From JANQJA01 sp047947185 (lineage in GTDB: Bacteria > Pseudomonadota > Gammaproteobacteria > Pseudomonadales > Azotimanducaceae): a stretch of DNA of 64,000 nucleotides. The stretch is from assembly GCA_047947185.1 (NCBI GenBank), contig CP170502.1:2852001-2916000 (forward strand), read 5' to 3'. Every line of letters starts with the position of its first letter. Position 1 is the stretch's first letter. Below, piece after piece: positions 27,701 to 35,166 of the stretch. The position numbers and the translations under genes are program-made. The notes beneath the pieces are model-generated. The model made no database searches and was not told where the DNA came from. It saw only the letters and a list, made by a program, of their open reading frames with translations.

Positions 27701-28116
27701 ACAACGGTAATGCTTCTCAGCGGCACCAGAAAGTCGATCTCATCGCCAAAGGCAATACCTGCACCACAACCTGATAACTGGTCGCAGCGGAAGCTGCTGG
27801 ACGGCGCGGGCAAAACGTTCACTACGACCAGTGCTCCAGAGTTCACCCCATTAATCTGTGCAGAGAAGGTTCCGTCGCTAGAGGTCATCGTTGTTGCTAA
27901 CAGGTCCCCGCCGAGAGACCTGATTTCTACATTGGCATTAGCCACACGTCCCAGTGATGCTGTTCCAGACAACGTCGCGTTCAGTGTTGTCACGGGTGGA
28001 GGCGAGACCGGGGGAGCGTCGCTTCCACCACCGCCGCCACCACACGATACAAGGAACAAACAGAGGATAGGAATCAGAAGTGAGGAAGACTGACAACTGC
28101 AGTGGGGCATTCTCAT
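24781..28116 (-). CDS. Large propeller-like lipoprotein with W-x-SDGT repeats
   Basis: 1111 residues. The signal peptide ends in lipobox LVSC followed by a Gly-rich tether, so it is probably outer-membrane anchored. A short carboxypeptidase-regulatory-like or Big-type domain follows (~40-100: LSGTASLGRVANANVEI). The rest is a chain of ~40-50-residue units built on (L/I)W-x-SDGT-x-x-GT (ELWRSDGTNEGTELI; LWTTDGTETGTRML; IWVSDGTAASTRMI), the repeat style of large extracellular propeller proteins. No enzyme motif is visible. It is the last gene of the minus-strand group, with no obvious operon partner, and its function is unknown. Confidence 0.8.
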   Translation of the reverse strand: MRMPHCSCQSSSLLIPILCLFLVSCGGGGGGSDAPPVSPPPVTTLNATLSGTASLGRVANANVEIRSLGGDLLATTMTSSDGTFSAQINGVNSGALVVVNVLPAPSSSFRCDQLSGCGAGIAFGDEIDFLVPLRSITVVRTTTVTSNVHFFSEVVASMSEPIDSLDETRLNGINAQVLDLVNALIEPTGSVVSGRVDLLNVLDLTDPGSIPQSATGTELAFAYLNGAVLGLAAESPMTLDNALIDLLFQLSDSGLDEKKRIGVTRAFIRALRHESEAAKSLAERFGGDTYRRLGNLAKALVPKRLADVSMSPLIGERSTNTEGVSGARDFVVLGDRVLFAGEQLQGDKLWSISGVESARIAPDGYPDGLTVRKIVKVGDYAIASVFNGFRYELWRSDGTNEGTELITELPDFVTDIKASEARAFFGIKLGVDVQLWTTDGTETGTRMLLEFPDTLDLVLRGVTGHIAYFYSQTGTGAPVHNRYIDGSSLSPVAQVGGIAHTEAVLSFKDGLLAFGTRARFIRGDQSTELHAGLVEELDLVTPEVAYFRVAGELWQTDGSLAGTNKIGEVEQHLLNNALASTNGVLYVQNFQVRYVNRHTRQDDVLLDLTFGRSFRPLGAAGDKIAFAAESSDGRMWQIWVSDGTAASTRMIGEFPSGSKPQFAGKHTVVNDRAIFSVDLENGDEEVWSTDFSRTGTDVLIGNTAVDILSGRVDNAQLVNSRIFFVKSGVVFAFERGMNAAESLFEGGTSFGSPLITDLAVASAGVCFGELVVGSDLRTDVWCVADDFTVDLVASLAGQFTLATAIGDSLIAMSANEIVRISRNDGEMLAKERPLGLRSVTGQLSQQVPGFFFIQAFSGEDQLLRLDLGTLDVSEIAGVGEGRQMRDVVVRGGFVFFQMRADQDSPYVTYYHDPGTNTVERLSTTESLQLELSEISELPESSEDTRIFLSGHDTSTDKSSIHVFDTTSKELEQIVHEDNAEPFFRHRAIKMDEADDVLYRRTYDDETSTFELWVVDEDGLTTMVTNYSDPNGPSANTRPIGTYGHYLLLEDDGPKIWLIGPEADSYKILDSRIVSASSSDHRFDPENGTLILPAKDTVSPEQLWEMGVLQAE

Positions 28117-28224
28117 TCACTTGTCTTGGCTCAGGCAGGACATCGTGCAGCACGGCCGCCCTTAACTCAAGCAAAGTTGATGTGCTTGTCTTTTGAGCAG
28201 CAACAAGGTGAAACTGGTTCGGGG

Positions 28225-29133
28225 TCAAACCGAGAGTGATTCTCGGTCCAACATACAATCAATGAACGCCCGAAGTGCGGGTTGAAGATGACGGCGATTC
28301 GAATAGTAGAGATACAGGCCAGGGACGGTAAGCGACCAGTCGGCAAGGACGCGTTTGAGTATCCCGTTCGCTAACGCGTCGCTTATCCCATCATCGTTGT
28401 AAGCGTACATGATGCCAAGCCCTTGTATTGCGGCTCGTGCCACGATGTCCTGATGATTGGAAATCAACGGTCCTTTCACGACTGCGTCAACCTTCTTGCC
28501 GTTCTTCTCGAACTCCCAACGTGCAATGGTTCCGCTACCTGGAAAACGCCAGTTGATACAGGCATGGGCATGTAAATCTGCTGGCGTCTTTGGCACACCG
28601 TGTTGCGCCAGGTAGTCCGGGGATGCAACAGCCAGCAACTCGACATCCGGCGCAAGGCGCACAGCGATCATATCCTGCTGCAGGTGCTCGCCGACGCGAA
28701 TGCCCACATCAAATCCGCCAGCGACGATATCGCTCAGTCCATCATCAATCACAATGTCGAGTACAACCTCGGGGAATGCGCGGTAAAACCGGCCGAGTCG
28801 TGGGGCAATCACCTTTTTGGCCGCCATGCTTAAGGTATTGATGCGCAGGGTGCCGGCGACGCGCGTCGTCTCGGCAACAACATCGGCGATTGCCTGTTTC
28901 ATGTCCTTCAGGATCGGGGCAATTCGTTCGTACAAACGGTGACCCGCCGCCGTCGGCGCAACACTTCGCGTTGTTCTGTTCAACAGACGCACACCGAGCC
29001 TGCTTTCGAGCAAACGTATGGTTTGGCTCAGTGCTGAACGGGAGACACCAATCTGGTCCGCCGCGCGCGCGAAGCTGGCATGTTCAACAACGGCAACAAA
29101 CGCTTTCAATTCAGCAAACTCTGACCCGCGCAT
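28225..29133 (-). CDS. LysR-family transcriptional regulator
   Basis: 302 residues. The N-terminal winged HTH is textbook: FVAVVEHASFARAADQIGVS, RSALSQTIRLLESRLGVRLL, NRTTRSVAPTAAG. A LysR substrate-binding domain follows (GTLRINTLSMAAKKVIAP; DDGLSDIVAGGFDVGIRVGE). It is divergent from the NTF2-like/SDR operon, the usual arrangement in which a LysR regulator controls its neighbour. The intergenic region holds an 8-bp inverted repeat (29148-29155/29176-29183). The operon it presumably controlled is destroyed by two insertion sequences, so the regulator may now lack a local target. Confidence 0.92.
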   Translation of the reverse strand: MRGSEFAELKAFVAVVEHASFARAADQIGVSRSALSQTIRLLESRLGVRLLNRTTRSVAPTAAGHRLYERIAPILKDMKQAIADVVAETTRVAGTLRINTLSMAAKKVIAPRLGRFYRAFPEVVLDIVIDDGLSDIVAGGFDVGIRVGEHLQQDMIAVRLAPDVELLAVASPDYLAQHGVPKTPADLHAHACINWRFPGSGTIARWEFEKNGKKVDAVVKGPLISNHQDIVARAAIQGLGIMYAYNDDGISDALANGILKRVLADWSLTVPGLYLYYSNRRHLQPALRAFIDCMLDRESLSV

Positions 29134-29147
29134 TATATATCGCTCGC

Positions 29148-29183
29148 TTAACAGATTATTCAGTTTATAGGTGATTCTGTTAA
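29148..29183. promoter_or_regulatory. Inverted repeat in the LysR divergent promoter
   Basis: TTAACAGA (29148-29155) and TCTGTTAA (29176-29183) form a perfect 8-bp inverted repeat with a 20-bp AT-rich spacer. It lies 15 bases ahead of the LysR start and 53 bases before the NTF2-like start. It is a likely LysR-type binding region and part of the promoter. Confidence 0.5.
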
Positions 29184-29404
29184 CTCCCAGAAACGCTCAA
29201 TGTAGTAGTTGTCACGACAACACAAGGAAACCGACATGACGCACCTCAACCTTCCTGACCCTATCGCCGCATACTTCGATGCCGAAAAACATGGCAGCGA
29301 TACCCTCGACCGCTGCTTTCTGCATCAAGCCGTTGTCATCGATGAAGGCCAGACCTACACGGGCCTGCCGGCCATCACGGCGTGGAAGTCGTCGGCGTCC
29401 GCCA

Positions 29405-29412
29405 GGTACGAC
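29405..29412. repeat. IS66 target-site duplication, left
   Basis: GGTACGAC immediately before the left IS end; an identical octamer follows the right end at 31814-31821. Eight bases is the usual IS66-family duplication. Confidence 0.95.
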
Positions 29413-29492
29413 GTAAGCGCTCCGTGATCGACGGCTTGTCCTGTTGACCCATTTCTCTATGTTCGGATCTCCATTTCTAACCGGAGATACCG

Positions 29493-29801
29493 ATGGCCCT
29501 TACCGAGAAGCAACAGATTTATCAGAAGCACCTACGGGCTGCTGAACACTCAGGCCAGTCCCTGCGGGTGTACGCGAAGTCGCATGGCGTCAGCGTACAG
29601 TCCCTCTACAGTGAGCGGCAGCGCATGCGCCGCGCAGAACGTAAGACCGATGGCGGCTTCCTCAAAGTTCAGGATGTGTCCACGTCACCGCTGATACCTA
29701 TGGCACTGCTTCAGGTCAGGCTACCCAATGGCGTCAGTCTCGGTATTCCCACCGACCAGATGGCATTGCGTGACCTTCTCCTTACCCTGGCGAAGCTCTG
29801 A
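29493..29801 (+). CDS. tnpA: IS66 accessory protein TnpA
   Basis: 102 residues with a helix-turn-helix near the N-terminus (SGQSLRVYAKSHGVSVQSLY), as in IS66 OrfA/TnpA. The remainder includes VRLPNGVSLGIPTD. It is the first gene of the element. Its TGA overlaps the ATG of tnpB by one base (TGATG), so translation is coupled. The exact role in transposition is unresolved, but the gene is required by the family's standard three-gene layout. Confidence 0.88.
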   Translation: MALTEKQQIYQKHLRAAEHSGQSLRVYAKSHGVSVQSLYSERQRMRRAERKTDGGFLKVQDVSTSPLIPMALLQVRLPNGVSLGIPTDQMALRDLLLTLAKL

Positions 29802-30157
29802 TGTTCCAGTTTGCCGAACAGGCTGTCGTCTACCTGCACCGTGACCCGGTGGATTTCCGCAAACAGATTAATGGTCTCGCCCTGTTGGTGCAGCAGTCCA
29901 TGCTGCTCGATCCAATGCAGCCGTCATTGTTCGTGTTTGTGAACCGTGGCGCCAACCGCATCAAGATCCTGTGGTGGGACAGGAACGGCTTTTGTCTGTG
30001 GACCAAGCGCCTGGAGCAGCATCGTTTTGCCTGGCCATTTGCTCACGATGGCGAGATATTGAAGCTTAACGGTGAGCAACTTGGTTACCTGCTTGCGGGC
30101 TTCGATATCTTCCGCTTTCCACCGCACCAACGACTGTTCTATGGTGCAGTCGGCTAA
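29801..30157 (+). CDS. tnpB: IS66 accessory protein TnpB
   Basis: 118 residues. It carries the family-defining YLHRDPVDFRKQINGLALLV and FVNRGANRIKILWWDRNGFC segments. Full length for the family (about 115 residues). It lies between tnpA (one-base overlap) and tnpC (22-base gap). It is an accessory protein without a known catalytic motif. Confidence 0.92.
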   Translation: MFQFAEQAVVYLHRDPVDFRKQINGLALLVQQSMLLDPMQPSLFVFVNRGANRIKILWWDRNGFCLWTKRLEQHRFAWPFAHDGEILKLNGEQLGYLLAGFDIFRFPPHQRLFYGAVG

Positions 30158-30179
30158 ATGATTTGGTATACTGCGTCGC

Positions 30180-31760
30180 ATGGCGGCGCAGTTACTATCT
30201 TCCTTCCCAGCACTCAACGAGGCGGTGCGCCAGAACCCCGACGCGGCCGCTCAGCTCAAACAACTTAGTTACCAACTGCAGTATGCCTTGACCAAAATCG
30301 AGAAGCTCGAAGAGGCACAGCGACTTGCCCGTGCCGAGCGCTTTGCGGCCAGCAGTGAGCAGTCACCCCAGTATCCACTCTTCAATGAGGCGGAACAGGA
30401 GGCCACACTGGCAGACAGTGAGGTGGGTGACGATGAGGTTATCGCGACAGTTACTGTTCCGACTCATACCCGCAAAGTGGCGAAGCGCCAGCCGCTACCG
30501 AAAGACCTGCCCCGGGTGGTGATTGAACATGACCTGGCAGATAAGACCTGCAGTGATTGTGGCGCGGACAAGGTCCGTATCGGCACCAAAACCAGTGAAC
30601 AGCTGGATGTCATCCCGGCCCAGGTGTTTGTCATCGAACACCAGCGGCACAGCTACAAGTGCCCATGTTGCGTTGATGCTGCACCAACAACAGCCCCCAT
30701 GCCCACGCAGCCGGTGCCCAAGAGTATCGCCTCGCCGGGCTTGCTGGCACATGTGGCCATTGCCAAGTACGACGATGGTTTACCCCTGTATCGGCAGGTG
30801 AAGCAGTTTGAACGGATTGGCGTTAGCCTGTCACGCCAGACACTCGCATCGCACATGGTCAGAGCCGGTGAACTGCTGCAACCGCTACTGACGCAGATGA
30901 CGGCACATCTCAGCAGCTTCGATGTGCTTCAGATGGATGAGACCCGGGTGCAGGTGCTGGCAGAAGACAATCGCCCGGCTCGCAGCCAGAGCTGGATGTG
31001 GGTGATGCGGGGTGGCCCACCGACCCAACCGGTGATCCGCTATCACTATGATCCAGGCCGCAGTAGTAGCGTGCCGATCAAGTTGCTTGATGGTTACCAG
31101 GGTTACCTGCAGACCGATGGCTATACGGCTTACCGCCGCATCCTGGATACCCCCGGCATCACCGGCCTGGGTTGTTGGGCGCATGCGCGGCGGCGCTTCA
31201 TCAAGGCGCAGCAGGCGCAACCAAAAGGAAAACCCTCTGCTCGGCTGACCCAGGTGCTGGCGTGGATCAACAAGCTGTACGCGCTGGAACGCAGTTGGGA
31301 AGATCTACCGGCTGAGGTACGCACCGAGCAACGCCAGGCCAAGGCAAAACCGCAGCTGGACAAGATCCACGCCTGGGCGACAAAGCAGGATGTACCGCCA
31401 CAAAGTCTGTTAGGCAAGGCCGTGAGTTATTTGCTGAAGGAATGGCCCAGACTAATCATCTACCTGGATGATGGCCGGCTCAATATCGACAACAACCGGG
31501 TGGAGAACGCCATCCGGCCATTTGCCCTGGGTCGCAAGAACTGGCTGTTCAGTCAGAGCGTTGACGGTGCCGAGGCCAGTGCCGCGCTTTATAGCCTGAT
31601 TGAAACGGCGAGGGCCAACGGCCTCAACACCTACGCCTATCTGAAACATCTGTTCACGCAGTTGCCAATCTTCACCACCACAGAAGAATTGCAGGCACTG
31701 CTACCCTGGCAGGTTGATCCAGCAAAGTTGGAACAATACACCCGCAAACCAGGCGCCTGA
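30180..31760 (+). CDS. tnpC: IS66 transposase TnpC
   Basis: 526 residues, full length. The N-terminal coiled coil with leucine-zipper character (LKQLSYQLQYALTKIEKLEE) is followed by a Cys-rich zinc-finger-like region (CSDCGAD...YKCPCC). The DDE catalytic domain follows: VLQMDETRVQVL, LQTDGYTAYRRI, and the C-terminal NNRVENAIRPFALGRKNWLF containing the Glu. All key features are intact, so the element is likely functional. It stops 53 bases before the right end. Confidence 0.95.
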   Translation: MAAQLLSSFPALNEAVRQNPDAAAQLKQLSYQLQYALTKIEKLEEAQRLARAERFAASSEQSPQYPLFNEAEQEATLADSEVGDDEVIATVTVPTHTRKVAKRQPLPKDLPRVVIEHDLADKTCSDCGADKVRIGTKTSEQLDVIPAQVFVIEHQRHSYKCPCCVDAAPTTAPMPTQPVPKSIASPGLLAHVAIAKYDDGLPLYRQVKQFERIGVSLSRQTLASHMVRAGELLQPLLTQMTAHLSSFDVLQMDETRVQVLAEDNRPARSQSWMWVMRGGPPTQPVIRYHYDPGRSSSVPIKLLDGYQGYLQTDGYTAYRRILDTPGITGLGCWAHARRRFIKAQQAQPKGKPSARLTQVLAWINKLYALERSWEDLPAEVRTEQRQAKAKPQLDKIHAWATKQDVPPQSLLGKAVSYLLKEWPRLIIYLDDGRLNIDNNRVENAIRPFALGRKNWLFSQSVDGAEASAALYSLIETARANGLNTYAYLKHLFTQLPIFTTTEELQALLPWQVDPAKLEQYTRKPGA

Positions 31761-31813
31761 GTCTCCAGCGTATCCTCTCGTGTCTTGCAATGCGTCGATT
31801 GCCGAGCGCTTAC

Positions 31814-31821
31814 GGTACGAC
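31814..31821. repeat. IS66 target-site duplication, right
   Basis: GGTACGAC directly after the right inverted repeat, identical to 29405-29412. The NTF2-like reading frame resumes here. Confidence 0.95.
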
Positions 31822-31970
31822 TACACGGTCGCGCCATTGCGAGTCGAAGAAAAACACGGACGTCACATCGTATCGAGTCGCCTTGATGGGAACTTCCCGT
31901 GCAGTCCTGTGGAATTGCGTTTTTCGTTTGAGTTGAAACGCGGAAAAATCGGCTACCTCGAGATCGCGCC

Positions 31971-32489
31971 ATGAGCCTCGATCTGCAACTGACGGACAAA
32001 CGGGTGCTGGTGACCGGTGGAACCAAAGGCGTCGGCGCGGCAACTGTCGAGGCGCTTGTCCATGAGGGCGCACGCGTTATCGTTGCCGCGCGCTCAAAAC
32101 CAGCATTGGCCCTTGATGGTGTGATCTACGTGACTGCCGACGTGTCGGCAGAAGAGGGAACGGGGGTGATCTCGCAGGCGGTGCTCGAGCACTTCGTTGG
32201 CGTCGATATCCTGATCAACGTGGTCGGCGGGTCGAGTTCACCTTCTGGAGGATTCGCGGCACTCGATGATATGTGCTGGCTAATAGAGTTGAATGACAAC
32301 CTGATGTCAGCCGTTCGCCTTGATCGTTTATTGCTGCCATCAATGCTCGATCAGCGTTCCGGCGTTATCGTCCACGTCACGTCAATCCAGCGTATTCTGC
32401 CTTTGCCTGAATCCACGATCGCGTACGCCGCCGCCAAAGCCGCACTGTCGACCTATAGCAAGGCACTCTCAAAAGAGGTGACACCAAAA
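31971..32489 (+). pseudogene. Short-chain dehydrogenase/reductase, 3' truncated by an IS
   Basis: Starts MSLDLQLTDKRVLVTGGTKG with the Rossmann motif TGGTKGVG. It continues through INVVGGSSSP, the Ser region IVHVTSIQ and the catalytic YAAAKAAL (YxxxK), then breaks at KEVTPK where the DDE element begins at 32490. About 80 residues of a normal 250-residue SDR are missing, and translation runs into the IS until a stop at 32627. The lost 3' part does not resume to the right of the IS, so DNA was deleted or displaced. It overlapped the NTF2-like gene (ATGA), forming an operon. Confidence 0.85.
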
Positions 32490-34342
32490 TGTCAACGGCC
32501 ATTAATTTTGACCCCCCATATTGCCTCATCTAAAAAGGTCACTCTAAATAGTTGTCGCCTCCAAATTCCCAATTGCTTGATCTCTGGTCCATCCGTCGGT
32601 TTTTCGATGGCTTTGATCACATCGTGAACTTTCGCCTGTAGCGTGGCGCGGGTCAAGGAGTGTCCACTATGGGGGCCTCTTTGAGGTGCCTGTAGCGAAG
32701 AGATGAAAGGCAGCCTACAGTTCAGTGGTCTCCCGCTCGTCCGATTCAAGCATCACGTGGTCCAATGTTGTCATCTTGTCCGCATTGTTTTCACGCCACT
32801 CGTTGACGCGACGCTGAATGCTGCGGGTATGGCCTTGTCGAAACCGATCCGGGTTCCGCTCAATCAATTCGCGAAGAACACTTGCCGCAGGACGGTGCGG
32901 GTCCTCAGTGAGCCAGCAATCAATAAGGTCCTTAACATCCTCAAAGGGATCCCTTCGAGTTCGCCAATGATGCGGGCCCTTACGCCCGTCCTTCTTGCCC
33001 TGTCTTGAGAAGTGTTGAATCTTGTCAAGGGTATCTTCCTGGGGTGGTGTGCTCGATACGGCAACAGCGTGGCTCCGAAGTCTTGCCTGTAGAGATTGAA
33101 TTCTGCATAGAAGATCGACCGCATCCAACATCTCATATTGACTGGTCAGCTTACGTTTGATTGATTTCTCGATATCAGATTCAAGTATCCGCTGATAGGC
33201 AGTCTTCGCTACTTCATATCGACGCGACACGTGAGAACCATCGCGCTTCTTCTCCAACAATTTAAGTGAGGGTTGAAAGTAGTTTACGTACAGACGTAGC
33301 TGCCGATATAACTCACCCAGTGTTCGCCACGCCTCTCGGCCCTCATATCTGTCATAGCCGATCATGCGACGCACAACGGAACCGTTCTTCTCTTCCACAT
33401 ACGCTTGATCATTCTTCTTGTAAGCACGGCTGCGTGTGAACGTGATGTCTCCCTTCTGGCAATATCCAATGACCTCCTGGTTGATAAATTCGCTGCCGTT
33501 ATCGGTATCCAATCCGAGAAGGGGAAACGGCAGCAAACGTCGGGCCACGTTCAACCCTTCGATCACGTAACCGCCGGACTTCTGAAGCAATGGCAAAAAC
33601 TCCAGCCAGCCTGTTGGGACGTCGATGAGCACCAGCGTGTTCAGGTAAGACCCTCTTGTGTCTCCCCCGCAGTGCGCCACCAGGTCCGCCTCGAAGAAGC
33701 CGGGTGTCGCATCGTCCCAATCAGCAAACGTGCGTATCCGAATCTGGTGCTTTAGCAGATCGCCAGCCCGCGTTGTTGAGACGGATTTTCCGAGCCGTTT
33801 GCGCTCAGACCGCAACCGACGATCCACCGACGCCGGACTAATTCCCAACAAAGCCATCCTGACTTCAGCTCTCAACTCAATGTGCTGATGTCTTTCAAGA
33901 TTGGCGATCAGCGCCGGTAGTAACGGGACCAGTCGCTTCGAGCAGATTTGATTTGCCGCGTACCAGAGCTGGATGAGTGCTTGCTCGACGTCCTCACCAT
34001 ATTTTCGCTGACGCTTCCTGCCTGCAACCGCTGTCCTTTGGGGCTTTCGATTCAACAGCCTGATGGCATGTTTACGGTCGTACTCACAGATGCTTTGCAC
34101 CTCATTCAGTATTCGCCGCTTTCATCTTTCGATCCAGACCGGTAACAGTCTGCCATTCGCGCAATCAATGCTCTTCTGGATTGTAGATCCATTATCTTCC
34201 CCATCCTTTCCATACCCCACGATCTGATCCGCGGGTGTGATTTTAGATGAGGCAACAACCCCGACTCAGTGCGATTTTAGGTGAGGCAATGCGCCTTTTT
34301 AGATGAGGCAATATGGGGGGTCAAAATTAATGGCCGTTGACA
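32490..34342 (-). mobile_element. DDE (rve-type) insertion sequence, IS1202/ISNCY-like
   Basis: 1853 bp bounded by near-perfect ~48-bp terminal inverted repeats (left TGTCAACGGCCATTAATTTT..., right its complement ending GGCCGTTGACA). The right end holds three copies of a TTTTAG(A/G)TGAGGCAA motif (near 34240, 34274, 34300), and the left end has its complement (near 32520). These look like subterminal transposase-binding sites. No target duplication is visible: the flanks are CACCAAAA and AGCGCAGT. The family label is a best guess from the transposase. Confidence 0.8.
32715..34100 (-). CDS. Integrase-core (rve) transposase
   Basis: 461 residues. The N-terminal region is helical and DNA-binding-like. 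The catalytic core shows FFEADLVAHCGGDTRG (first Asp), LGLDTDNGSEFINQEV (second Asp), and KKNDQAYVEEKNGSVVRRM (Glu). The YFQPSLKLLEKKRDGSHVSRRY block after the core is typical of the transposases usually labelled ISNCY or IS1202-like. Length is close to the family norm and there is no frameshift, so it may be active. The sole gene of its element, transcribed toward the SDR gene. Confidence 0.88.
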   Translation of the reverse strand: MQSICEYDRKHAIRLLNRKPQRTAVAGRKRQRKYGEDVEQALIQLWYAANQICSKRLVPLLPALIANLERHQHIELRAEVRMALLGISPASVDRRLRSERKRLGKSVSTTRAGDLLKHQIRIRTFADWDDATPGFFEADLVAHCGGDTRGSYLNTLVLIDVPTGWLEFLPLLQKSGGYVIEGLNVARRLLPFPLLGLDTDNGSEFINQEVIGYCQKGDITFTRSRAYKKNDQAYVEEKNGSVVRRMIGYDRYEGREAWRTLGELYRQLRLYVNYFQPSLKLLEKKRDGSHVSRRYEVAKTAYQRILESDIEKSIKRKLTSQYEMLDAVDLLCRIQSLQARLRSHAVAVSSTPPQEDTLDKIQHFSRQGKKDGRKGPHHWRTRRDPFEDVKDLIDCWLTEDPHRPAASVLRELIERNPDRFRQGHTRSIQRRVNEWRENNADKMTTLDHVMLESDERETTEL

Positions 34343-34557
34343 AGCGCAGTCTGGAACCGGTGGATTTTTGCGAAAGATGAGATATTGCAACGCTGAACTC
34401 CGGTGGATTTCTGCGGATTTTGACTGTACATTCTGAGGCTTAGAAGAATAAGAATATGCTCCATATCGGTTCTGCGCTGTTCGCTATAGCGAAAAAGGGG
34501 CGGTATGCGGCGCGCAAATCTTGTTCACCTAGTCAACGAGCGATACGGAGTGAATTC
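34343..34557. promoter_or_regulatory. Leader of the MoxR/vWA operon with a 16-bp direct repeat and a weak promoter
   Basis: After the IS end comes a direct repeat of CCGGTGGATTT(T/C)TGCG at 34357-34372 and 34400-34415. It is followed by TTGACT (34420-34425) and, 18 bases on, AAGAAT, a plausible but weak sigma-70-like promoter for the operon starting at 34558. An in-frame ATG at 34456 exists, but the SD-preceded GTG at 34558 is preferred. Confidence 0.3.
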
Positions 34558-35166
34558 GTGAGCGATATTCCCGTAAGCGGAAACGACAACGGACGTCGGG
34601 TTTTCGCCGGCAGCTGGCTGTGCCTCTTTTGCGCAGCAAGCGCATACGCCCAGAATATTGACTGGGCGTGTGAAGACAGCGTTTTTCCGGTCGTGCTGGA
34701 GTTCAGGACAACAGCCGACCCGATGTGGCTCGACGCTCGTATCGACAGCGGTGACTATATCCTGACTGGTAAGTCGGAAGCGCTTATCGCAGCGAAAACA
34801 GACGAGATCGTTTTTCTCGGGACCCTGGTAGAAACCCTCACGCACGCGGAATTCGACCAGGAGGTAACCGCGACTGTAGTCGAGCGCAGCGCGGAATCGT
34901 TGCTCAACGCGTTCACGTTCTACAGCGGCAAAGGAGGTTGCGGTGACGATGCCGAGAGCAGGGCCGAGTCACTCGTAAACAACAGTAATGATCCGTTGAC
35001 GATTTGTGGCGAAACGCGAGTACGGGTAAGCGACGCTGTGGACGCGCAGTTTCTGGCCGAAGCAACCGAGTCCTGGACACCGATCACGACCTTCACCGTG
35101 ACGATAGAAAGTCTCGACGAGTGGGAAGAGACAGAGGAGCAACCACCCGATGGTTTTTGTGAATAA
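34558..35166 (+). CDS. Secreted protein of unknown function, MoxR/vWA operon gene 1
   Basis: GTG 34558 is chosen because GGAG lies seven bases upstream and the product then begins with a signal peptide (core WLCLFCAASAYA, cleavage before QNIDW). The 202-residue product has four or five Cys in the mature part (ACEDS, GKGGCGDD, TICGET, GFCE), suggesting disulfides outside the cytoplasm. It is beta-rich and acidic, with no recognisable domain. The last 17 bases overlap the next gene, pointing to coupled expression. As first gene of the seven-gene operon it is probably a periplasmic component or substrate. Confidence 0.6.
   Translation: MSDIPVSGNDNGRRVFAGSWLCLFCAASAYAQNIDWACEDSVFPVVLEFRTTADPMWLDARIDSGDYILTGKSEALIAAKTDEIVFLGTLVETLTHAEFDQEVTATVVERSAESLLNAFTFYSGKGGCGDDAESRAESLVNNSNDPLTICGETRVRVSDAVDAQFLAEATESWTPITTFTVTIESLDEWEETEEQPPDGFCE

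Larger units (their letters stand above)
29413..31813 (+). mobile_element. Complete IS66-family insertion sequence
   Basis: A 2401-bp element with terminal inverted repeats GTAAGCGCTC(C/G)...(left 29413; right end GAGCGCTTAC at 31813), flanked by the 8-bp duplication GGTACGAC. It encodes the canonical tnpA, tnpB and tnpC genes in order. All three frames are intact and the duplications are identical, which points to a recent, potentially active insertion. Confidence 0.95.
29236..31974 (+). pseudogene. NTF2-like (SnoaL-type) protein gene split by IS66
   Basis: The first half (ATG 29236, SD AAGGA) reads MTHLNLPDPIAAYFDAEKHG and continues to SASARYD at the IS edge. The second half resumes at 31822 with YTVAPLRVEEKHG and ends GYLEIAP at 31974. 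Removing the IS and one copy of the 8-bp duplication restores a single uninterrupted frame of about 110 residues with the fold features of NTF2/SnoaL-like polyketide-cyclase-type proteins. Its stop overlaps the ATG of the SDR gene (ATGA), so the two formed an operon. The gene is now inactivated. Confidence 0.85.
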
